A stretch of 27,140 nt of DNA, taken from the NCBI GenBank assembly GCA_036396755.1, contig DASWKG010000019.1, forward strand, positions 1-27,140, in the 5' to 3' direction. This DNA is from DASWKG01 sp036396755 (GTDB lineage Bacteria; Actinomycetota; UBA4738; CALAEC01). The translations under genes were made by a program, and so were the position numbers. Positions 21,235-27,140 of this stretch are shown here, one piece after another; within the stretch, counting starts at the first letter, position 1; the number at the start of each line of letters is the position of its first letter. The notes below the pieces were generated by a model. That model worked only from the letters and a program-made list of their open reading frames with translations. It was not told the origin of the DNA and made no database searches.

Positions 21235-22305
21235 TCAGCTCAGGAGGCGGGAGACGACCTCGGGCCACTGGGGGACGCTCCGGTCGAGCACGGCGCGGCC
21301 GGCCTCCCCCATGCGAGCCGCCTCGTCGCGGTCGCCGTACAGGCGATCGAGCGACGCGGCGATCGCCTCCGGCTCGGCGTCGACCACGATCCCGCTCTCG
21401 CCGTCGCGGACGAACTCCAGCGGCCCTCCGCTGTCGCGCGGGACGACCAGCGGCCGCCGCGCCGCCATCGCCTCGAGCGTCACGTAGCCGAAGTCCTCGT
21501 CGAACGGGCCGTAGTACACGCCCAGCGCCTCCCGGTACAGCCCGCTCAGGCGGTCGTCGGAGACGCCGCCCTCGAGCGTCACCCGGTCGTCGAGGCGGGC
21601 CTCGGCGATCTGCCGGCGAAGGGCGGCCTCGTCGAACCCTCCCCCGACCAGCACCAGGCGCACCGGGGTGCGCACCATCCGCATCGCCTCGATCACCAGG
21701 CGCTGGCGCTTGATCGGCTCGAGACGGCTCGGGTAGAGGACGTACGGGCCCGGCGGCGATGACTCCTCCTCGAGGAGCCGCTCGGTCATCTGGGACCGGT
21801 GGTAGAGGGGCTCGGCGGGGATCCCCAGCGTGGCGTCGAGGCGGTCCCGGACGTTGCCCGAGTTGGTGAAGATCCGCTTCGCCTCGCCGAGGCCGACCCG
21901 GTCGGCCTGCCAGATCATGTCGCGGACGACCGCGCCGTCCTCGTGGCGCGACAGGTCGGCGAACTGCGGGTGGTCCCACAGCTCGTAGGCGGTGCGATGC
22001 TGGTGGATCAGCCACACCACCTTCCGCTCGTGCTTCACGAGGTAGGCGGGGAACCGGAGCGCGATCACCATGTCGATCGACCGGCCGCCCGCCTCGGAGA
22101 GGTCGAGGCTCCGCCAGAGCCCCATCTGGTGCACCAGCTCCGACGGCGGATACCACTTCCACGGGATCGACACGATCTCGGTCTCGTGGCCGGCATCGCG
22201 CAGCGCGCGCGCCAGGCTGTCGGTGTGCATCTCGGCTCCGCCGCGCGTGAACGGCGTGTGCGGGTGGCAGACGGCGATGCGGAGGCTGCGCTCGGAACCG
22301 CTCAT
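21235..22305 (-). CDS. GT4-family glycosyltransferase
   Basis: A 356-residue retaining GT-B glycosyltransferase. The N-terminal domain shows PHTPFTRGGAEMHTDSLARA (15-34), typical of GT4. The C-terminal domain has the sugar-nucleotide signature: YPSRLEPIKRQRLVIEAM (191-208), VLVGGG (218-223) and the EX7E motif E270-DFGYVTL-E278, followed by SGGPLEFVRDGESGIVV. Donor and acceptor cannot be read from sequence. The ATG overlaps the methyltransferase stop as ATGA (22302-22305), so the two are co-translated. Context (methyltransferase with coiled coil, second GT-like protein) suggests building or capping of a surface glycan. Confidence 0.92.
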   Translation of the reverse strand: MSGSERSLRIAVCHPHTPFTRGGAEMHTDSLARALRDAGHETEIVSIPWKWYPPSELVHQMGLWRSLDLSEAGGRSIDMVIALRFPAYLVKHERKVVWLIHQHRTAYELWDHPQFADLSRHEDGAVVRDMIWQADRVGLGEAKRIFTNSGNVRDRLDATLGIPAEPLYHRSQMTERLLEEESSPPGPYVLYPSRLEPIKRQRLVIEAMRMVRTPVRLVLVGGGFDEAALRRQIAEARLDDRVTLEGGVSDDRLSGLYREALGVYYGPFDEDFGYVTLEAMAARRPLVVPRDSGGPLEFVRDGESGIVVDAEPEAIAASLDRLYGDRDEAARMGEAGRAVLDRSVPQWPEVVSRLLS

Positions 22306-23321
22306 GCCGTCCGTGCCACCAGCGCGAAGTCCCGCGGGGCGCCCTGCTCGTCCTCGTTGAGGTACATGAGGTCGGCCGTCGCGAAGCCGGCGTGGAGCGC
22401 CATGAGCCGAAGCGTCTCGGGGTGCGGCGGCCAGGTGTGGGTCACGTCGGCGATGAACGCTCCGCTCAGCGCCTCGAACACAAGGGGGTTGATCGTCTCG
22501 ACGATGAGCGCGCCGCCCTCGGCCAGCGCGCGACGGGTGGCCCGGAAGAACGCGAGCCACGTGTCCTTCGGCAGGTGCTCGATCACCTGGATCGCGCTGA
22601 TCATCACCGGCGGCTCGCCGTCGTAGTCGCGCAGGTACTCGAACACGTCGGCCTGGGCCGCGTCGATGCCGCGGGCCAGCGACGCCTCGATGGCCCCGGG
22701 CGAGACGTCGATGCCGAGCGCCCGCCAGCCCCATCCCTGGACCAGCTCGCCGAACTCGCCGCGGCCGCAGCCGACGTCGAGCCAGAGCGGCTCCCCCTCG
22801 ACGCCGGGCGCCTTCGCCCGGACGTCGCCGGCGATGCCCTCGTACTGGGCGAGGCGGGCCACGATCGACTCGGGCTCGCCGCGCATCCGGGCCTCGTAGC
22901 GCCAGTAGTACGAATCCTGGAACTCCGGCGGGAGCTCAACGGGCCTCGGCGCCGGCAGCCCCCGGCGGGCCTCGGTGAGACCGGCCTCCAGGCGGCGGAT
23001 GTCGGCCTCGGCGCGCCGCACGCGCTCCGCCAGGGCCGAGGTGAGCGAGGCGAGGTCGCCGGTGACCCGGTCGTACCGCCGGCTCACCGGGCGAAGGATC
23101 CTGGCCAGCATCCCCTTGAGCTTCCGCTTCCACCTCGGGCCCCGGTCGGCCTCCCACTCGGGCGGCGGCTCGGGCCGGGTCAGGCTAGCGCGAAGGTCGC
23201 GCTCCAGCGCCTTCAGCGTCGCGCTCAGCTCCTCGGCGGTCCGCACCGGGCGGCCGGGCTCGCCCAGCTGTGCCCAGTACAGCTCGCGCTCGAGCTCCTC
23301 TCTGGCGGTGTCCTGGCTCAT
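22302..23321 (-). CDS. Class I SAM-dependent methyltransferase with N-terminal coiled coil
   Basis: A 339-residue protein. Residues 1-120 are highly charged and helical, with a predicted coiled coil around 85-120 (DLASLTSALAERVRRAEADI onward). The methyltransferase domain starts near 150: motif I LDVGCGRGEF (181-190), acidic loop GIDVSPGA (203-210), IQVIEHLP and ETINPLVFEALSG. Such proteins are common in polysaccharide clusters, where methylation of a terminal sugar or phosphate can end chain growth and the coiled coil acts as a spacer; that role is inference. ATG at 23321 is set by GGAGGA eight bases upstream, within the palindrome CCTCCGGAGG. First gene of the minus-strand cassette. Confidence 0.88.
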   Translation of the reverse strand: MSQDTAREELERELYWAQLGEPGRPVRTAEELSATLKALERDLRASLTRPEPPPEWEADRGPRWKRKLKGMLARILRPVSRRYDRVTGDLASLTSALAERVRRAEADIRRLEAGLTEARRGLPAPRPVELPPEFQDSYYWRYEARMRGEPESIVARLAQYEGIAGDVRAKAPGVEGEPLWLDVGCGRGEFGELVQGWGWRALGIDVSPGAIEASLARGIDAAQADVFEYLRDYDGEPPVMISAIQVIEHLPKDTWLAFFRATRRALAEGGALIVETINPLVFEALSGAFIADVTHTWPPHPETLRLMALHAGFATADLMYLNEDEQGAPRDFALVARTA

Positions 23322-23407
23322 CGAAGCAGTCCTCCGGAGGTTGGCGGCCCACATTCTCGCCTATCCGGCCGGCTCGGGACCGGGGCCCCAGATCCCCGAC
23401 GACTTGG

Positions 23408-23413
23408 TACCCT
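23408..23413 (+). promoter_or_regulatory. -10-like element before the AlkP-type lipoprotein gene
   Basis: TACCCT (TANNNT) ends eight bases before the ATG at 23422; there is no ribosome-binding site between. A leaderless start is possible. No -35 recognised. Confidence 0.35.
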
Positions 23414-23421
23414 ACGTGGCC

Positions 23422-25134
23422 ATGCCTCGGAACCGGACCCTCGTCGCCATGCTCGGATCCCTGCTCCTGGCGGCCGCATGCTCGAGCGGCGGCGAGCCGG
23501 ACGGCGGGAAGGCGTCGGCCACCCCATCGCGGCAGAGCCCGAGCCCCGAGGTGTCGATCAGCCCCGCGCCCACCAGCCGCTTCGAGCGGATCGCGTGCAA
23601 CCTGCCCGAGGAGTTCCTCGTGCGCATCTACAACGGCTGGGACGAGGAGCGGAACGGCGAGATCCAGATGCTTCCCCGCCGCCCGAACTTCATGGGCGCC
23701 GGGCTCCCGCACGCGGGGCCGTGGGACTTCCTCCAGGACGTGCCGATGTTCTGGTACGGGCCCGGGCAGGTCCCCGCGCTCGGGTCCGTGCGCGGCAAGG
23801 TGACGGCGGCGGACATCGCGCCGACGATGGGCAAGCTCGTCGGGTTCGACTTCGACGCGCCCGACGGCGAGCCGCTCCCCGAGGTCCTCTCGGAGCCGGG
23901 CGCTGCGCCGCCGCGCCTCGTCGTCCTCCTCATCTGGGACGGGGCGGGGAGGAACGTGCTGGCGGAGTGGGCCGACGACTGGCCGAACCTCCAGCGGCTC
24001 CGCAGCCAGGGGATCTGGTACGAGGACGCGACGGTCGACTCCTCGCCGTCGAGCTCGGCCCAGATCCACGCCACCTTCGGGACGGGCGCGTTCCCCCACA
24101 ACCACAAGGTGACCGGCCACTACCTGCGCATCGACGGCGAGATCGTGAAGGCGTGGCGCACCGGCCCCGACATCCTCGAGCTGCCCACCCTGGCCGACGC
24201 CTACGACAAGGCCCTCGGCAACGAGCCGGTCGTCGGCGCCATCGGGACCGTGGCGATCCAGCTCGGGATGCTCGGCCACGGGGCCCAGCTCCGCGGGGGC
24301 GACGAGGACCTCGCGGTGCTCAGGGAGCTCGGTGGCACGGACGCGGGCGTCGGGGCGGAGGGGTCGACCTGGGCGCTCCCGTCGCACCTCAAGGACATCT
24401 ACGACTTCCCCGGGTACGTCAACGACCTCCCCCCGCTCGAGACGTACTTCCCCGAGGTCGACCGGCTCGACGGCGCGGCGGACGGGACGTGGCGCGGCCA
24501 CTCCTTCGACGAGGACAACATCCTGCAGGGGTTCACCAGCCCGGCGCGGGTTCCCTTCCAGACCCGCCTGATCGACGAGGTGCTGAAGCGTGAGCCCTTC
24601 GGCCGGGACGCCGTGTCCGACCTGCTGTTCATCAACTTCAAGCTGATCGACGAGATCGGCCACCGCTTCACGCTCAACAACCCCGAGATGAAGGACTCGA
24701 TCCGCGCGCAGGACCGGTACCTGCCGGTGCTGATCGACCTCCTGAACGAGCGCGTGGGCGAGGGGCAGTGGGTCCTGGCGCTCACCTCCGACCACGGATC
24801 GACGCCGGACCCCGACGTCAGCGGCGCCTTCCGCATCTCCCAGAGCGCCGTCCAGTCGGGCCTGCAGGGCACGTTCGACCTCGACGACGACGAGACGCGG
24901 GTGGTCGAGCTCACGAAGCAGACGGAGGCGTTCATCAACATGGAGGAGCTGGAGCAGCACGGCTTCACACTCGAGCAGATCTCCGCCTACCTGATGGGGC
25001 TCAAGCAGCAGGACACGGCGATCGCGGGCGAGCCGGTCCCCGACCCCAACCAGCCCATCTTCCAGGCCGCATTCCCCTCCGCGATCATGAACGACCTTCC
25101 CTGCCTCGAGGCGGCCCTCGCCGAGGACGGCTAG
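23422..25134 (+). CDS. Lipoprotein of the alkaline-phosphatase superfamily (type I phosphodiesterase-like)
   Basis: A 570-residue surface lipoprotein: signal with lipobox Cys20 (LGSLLLAAAC, 11-20) and a Ser/Pro-rich linker (to about 50). The catalytic domain has the metal and nucleophile sites of the alkaline phosphatase/nucleotide pyrophosphatase superfamily: Asp173 in VLLIWDGAGRN (168-178), a Ser nucleophile within SSPSSSAQIHATFGTG (207-222) ahead of PHNHKVTGH (225-233), Asp410 and His414 in LIDEIGH (408-414), and Asp457-His458 in TSDHG (455-459). It should hydrolyse an extracellular phosphate mono- or diester. ATG at 23422; an in-frame GTG lies two codons upstream. Likely co-transcribed with the DUF1801 gene 15 bases downstream. 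Confidence 0.88.
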   Translation: MPRNRTLVAMLGSLLLAAACSSGGEPDGGKASATPSRQSPSPEVSISPAPTSRFERIACNLPEEFLVRIYNGWDEERNGEIQMLPRRPNFMGAGLPHAGPWDFLQDVPMFWYGPGQVPALGSVRGKVTAADIAPTMGKLVGFDFDAPDGEPLPEVLSEPGAAPPRLVVLLIWDGAGRNVLAEWADDWPNLQRLRSQGIWYEDATVDSSPSSSAQIHATFGTGAFPHNHKVTGHYLRIDGEIVKAWRTGPDILELPTLADAYDKALGNEPVVGAIGTVAIQLGMLGHGAQLRGGDEDLAVLRELGGTDAGVGAEGSTWALPSHLKDIYDFPGYVNDLPPLETYFPEVDRLDGAADGTWRGHSFDEDNILQGFTSPARVPFQTRLIDEVLKREPFGRDAVSDLLFINFKLIDEIGHRFTLNNPEMKDSIRAQDRYLPVLIDLLNERVGEGQWVLALTSDHGSTPDPDVSGAFRISQSAVQSGLQGTFDLDDDETRVVELTKQTEAFINMEELEQHGFTLEQISAYLMGLKQQDTAIAGEPVPDPNQPIFQAAFPSAIMNDLPCLEAALAEDG

Positions 25135-25149
25135 GAAGGAGGTTTCGCG

Positions 25150-25629
25150 ATGGCTGAGAAGAAGCCTGCACGGAAGCCCACGAGGAAGTCCGCCAAGAGC
25201 ACCACCGCGATCGGCAAGACGTCCAAGGGATGGACCGCCGAAGAACGAGCCGCGGCGAAAGCGTATGCCCAAGAGCTGAAGGCGGAGGCGCGCGGCGCGA
25301 ATGACGAACGGGCCGCTCTGGCGGCGATCGCCGCGATGCCGAGATCGGATCGGACCATGGCCGAGCGGATCCACGCGATCATCAGGAGCAGCGCGCCCGA
25401 CCTCTCCCCGAAGACCTGGTACGGGATGCCCGCGTATGCCAAGGACGGCAAGGTCGTCTGCTTCTTCCAGAGCGCGCAGAAGTTCAAGTCGAGGTACGCG
25501 ACGTTCGGCTTCAGCGACGAGGCGAAGCTCGACGAAGGCTCCCTGTGGCCGACCGCCTTCGCGCTGAAGAAGTTGACCCCCGCCGAAGAGACGAAGATCG
25601 CCGCGCTCGTGAAGAAGGCGGTCCGCTGA
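25150..25629 (+). CDS. DUF1801-family protein with Lys-rich tail
   Basis: A 159-residue soluble protein. Residues 1-27 are rich in Lys, Ala and Arg (MAEKKPARKPTRKSAKSTTA), like a nucleic-acid-binding tail. The remainder is a DUF1801 (YdhG-like) domain: MPRSDRTMAERIHAIIRSSA (63-82), PDLSPKTWYGMPAYAKDGKV (83-102), FFQSAQKFKSRYATFGFSDE (104-123). The role of this domain is not settled. A strong site, AAGGAGG, sits seven bases before the ATG at 25150. It follows the lipoprotein gene closely but seems functionally unrelated. Confidence 0.88.
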   Translation: MAEKKPARKPTRKSAKSTTAIGKTSKGWTAEERAAAKAYAQELKAEARGANDERAALAAIAAMPRSDRTMAERIHAIIRSSAPDLSPKTWYGMPAYAKDGKVVCFFQSAQKFKSRYATFGFSDEAKLDEGSLWPTAFALKKLTPAEETKIAALVKKAVR

Positions 25630-25648
25630 GGACCGAGCTGGACATGTC

Positions 25649-26671
25649 CTAGCCCTCCCAGCGGACGAGGATCGGCCGACGGAGGCCGGGGAGCGGCAGG
25701 GACTCCGCCTCCGCCTCGACCGCCGCCCGTGCCGCTCGCGAGAGCCGGCGCCAGGTCTGGATCGTCACCACCTCGTTCGCGCGCCGCCACGTCCCGGCGA
25801 TCTCCCCCCCGACGAGGACGGCACCCGGCCAAACACGCGAGGTCCAGAGCGCGCCGCGGCGATCGGCGTCGGGGACCAGGAGCTCGCGATCGGCTCCCTG
25901 GAGGAGGAAGTAGGCGTCGCCGCCCGGGAGGAGCCGCGCGGGCGCCGTGGGTCCGAGAGCAGTGCGGAACGCCGGCTCGTCGCGGGCGAGGATCCACGCG
26001 TCGCCGATCGGCGTCCCAACCGGCGTCAGCGACCTGCGGAGCGCGTCGAACGCCGTGACGCCCGCTCGCGTCGAGATCCCCGCCCACTCGGCGAACGACT
26101 CGGGCGTGGTCGGGCCGAAGACGTGCAGGTACCGGCGCGCGAGCTCGAGTCGGGCCTCGCGCGGCTCGACCTCGGGTCGCGGAACCGTCCAGACGGTCGG
26201 CGCCCGGGCTCCTTCCCAGCGGATCACGACGGTGCCGGTCGTCGCGGCGTACCGGATCCGGTTGCCGATGTTGCCGAGCGCCTTCCCCGCCTCCCGGTCG
26301 GTCATCCTCGCGCCGCCCAGGCGGGCGTGAAGGCGCTCGGCCAGGTCCTCCGCGACCCCGCGTCCCCGAGCGTCGTCCGGCATCCTCCCGAGCGAGAACA
26401 CCGCGAGATCGCGTGCCGGTACGACGTACATGCTGTACCGCGGCCCCCAGAGCTGGAGGAGCGACGGGTCCTCCCAGGTGGACGGCTCGGTCCCCTCGAC
26501 GCGCGCGTGGATCGACAGGAGTGCCGCCCGAGGCATGCTGTCCTGCAAGCCGGCCCACGCGGCCAGCCGGAGCGAGCGGCGTCCGCGTGGGAGCCGCTCG
26601 TCGAGCGCGCCGACATGACGCCGGAACGCGAGGATCTGCGCGCGAGTGAGTTTCAGCCGGGACGTGGTCAC
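25649..26671 (-). CDS. Winged-helix (HTH_42, AlkZ/YcaQ-like) DNA-binding protein
   Basis: A 340-residue protein of the HTH_42 winged-helix superfamily, which contains the AlkZ and YcaQ DNA glycosylases that remove crosslinked bases. Seen: RAQILAFRRHVGAL near the N-terminus, AWAGLQDSMPRAALLSIHAR (38-57), LQLWGPRYSMYVVPARDL (71-88), FGPTTPESFAEWAGIS and GAVLVGGEIAGTWRR near the end. In AlkZ the stretch equivalent to LQDSMPRAA carries a QxQ catalytic motif (QxD in YcaQ); here it reads QDS, so glycosylase activity is uncertain. GTG at 26671; no strong ribosome-binding site. Divergent from a DNA ligase gene with a 50-base gap, which fits a DNA repair setting. Confidence 0.85.
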   Translation of the reverse strand: MTTSRLKLTRAQILAFRRHVGALDERLPRGRRSLRLAAWAGLQDSMPRAALLSIHARVEGTEPSTWEDPSLLQLWGPRYSMYVVPARDLAVFSLGRMPDDARGRGVAEDLAERLHARLGGARMTDREAGKALGNIGNRIRYAATTGTVVIRWEGARAPTVWTVPRPEVEPREARLELARRYLHVFGPTTPESFAEWAGISTRAGVTAFDALRRSLTPVGTPIGDAWILARDEPAFRTALGPTAPARLLPGGDAYFLLQGADRELLVPDADRRGALWTSRVWPGAVLVGGEIAGTWRRANEVVTIQTWRRLSRAARAAVEAEAESLPLPGLRRPILVRWEG

Positions 26672-26709
26672 TTCCCGCTCGACGATAGAGCGTTGCGACG
26701 CCGTGACGA

Positions 26710-26715
26710 TATGGT
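26710..26715 (+). promoter_or_regulatory. -10 element of the DNA ligase gene
   Basis: TATGGT ends six bases before the ATG at 26722 with no ribosome-binding site, the same layout as the crotonase gene (TATGAT, six bases). Probable leaderless message. Confidence 0.4.
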
Positions 26716-26721
26716 CCCGGC

Positions 26722-27140
26722 ATGCGCCTGCCCGTGATGCCTCCCGTCAAGCCGATGCTCGCGAAGCCGGTCGCCGAGATCCCGAATGGCGACTTCTCGT
26801 ACGAGCCGAAGTGGGACGGGTTCCGTTCGATCGTGTTCCGCGACGGCGACCAGGTCGAGATCGGCAGCCGGAACGAGCGGCCGATGACGCGCTACTTCCC
26901 CGAGGTCGTCGAGGCGGTCCGGGCGAACCTGCCCGAGCGAGCCGTCGTCGACGGCGAGATCGTCGTGCCGGATGAGGCCGGGACCCGGCTCGAGTTCGAG
27001 ACGCTCCAGCAGCGGATCCACCCGGCCGACAGCCGCGTGCGGCTCCTGGCCGAGCAGACGCCTGCGCACTTCGTGGCCTTCGATCTGCTGGCCCTCGACG
27101 ACCGGAACCTCATGAAAGAGCCCTTCGCCGAGCGGCGCCG
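26722..27140 (+). CDS. ATP-dependent DNA ligase, LigC-like (3' end outside window)
   Basis: The first 139 codons of an ATP-dependent DNA ligase. The nucleotidyltransferase motifs are in order: motif I EPKWDGFR with the Lys30 that becomes adenylated, SRNERPMTRYFPE (motif Ia), VVDGEIVV (motif III) and HFVAFDLLAL (motif IIIa). The protein starts directly with the ligase domain (MRLPVMPPVKPMLAKPV), so it is a LigC-type enzyme or a ligase with any extra domains downstream; a LigD-type polymerase domain is not at the N-terminus. It seals nicks, probably in repair alongside the NAD-dependent replicative ligase. Cut by the window edge. Confidence 0.9.
   Translation, partial: MRLPVMPPVKPMLAKPVAEIPNGDFSYEPKWDGFRSIVFRDGDQVEIGSRNERPMTRYFPEVVEAVRANLPERAVVDGEIVVPDEAGTRLEFETLQQRIHPADSRVRLLAEQTPAHFVAFDLLALDDRNLMKEPFAERR

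Overview
The window is a very GC-rich bacterial chromosome segment, most likely from an uncultured actinomycete (Actinomycetota). The signs are a DUF3040 membrane protein (an actinobacterial family), a MoxR/DUF58/transglutaminase cassette, a meso-diaminopimelate-type MurE, many GTG starts, several probable leaderless promoters, and a Gram-positive-type LexA/SOS box. No rRNA, tRNA, CRISPR array, insertion sequence or phage gene was recognised, and no gene-free gap is longer than about 185 bases.

Left part (1-6,175, all minus strand): a division and cell wall (dcw) operon read from right to left: mraZ, an unannotated 40-residue single-pass membrane peptide, rsmH, an FtsL-like protein, ftsI, murE and the start of murF. 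Most genes are joined by short stop/start overlaps. Ahead of mraZ lies a good promoter with three TGGNG-like boxes at 10-base period, a candidate MraZ operator. Upstream (6,176-8,674) are an HNH endonuclease, a crotonase-fold protein and, divergently, moxR.

Middle (7,718-13,075): moxR, a DUF58 protein and a TgpA-like transglutaminase form a tight plus-strand operon. It collides tail to tail with a MerR-family regulator; a DUF3040 gene lies upstream of that regulator.

Centre (13,137-18,330, minus strand): the most interesting region. A perfect 16-base SOS box (TCGAAC-N4-GTTCGA) abuts a strong promoter that reads into vapB, vapC, dnaE2 and dinB with overlapping or nearly touching genes. Two tandem palindromes cover the same promoter and look like the antitoxin operator. 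This suggests one DNA-damage-induced operon combining a toxin-antitoxin pair with two error-prone polymerases.

Right part (18,369-27,140): a small lipoprotein; a Tat-exported phospholipase C-type phosphoesterase; a minus-strand glycan cassette (coiled-coil methyltransferase, GT4 glycosyltransferase, and a lone GT-B N-terminal-like domain); a lipoprotein of the alkaline-phosphatase superfamily; a DUF1801 protein; a winged-helix AlkZ/YcaQ-like protein with an altered catalytic motif; and, divergent from it, the start of an ATP-dependent DNA ligase.
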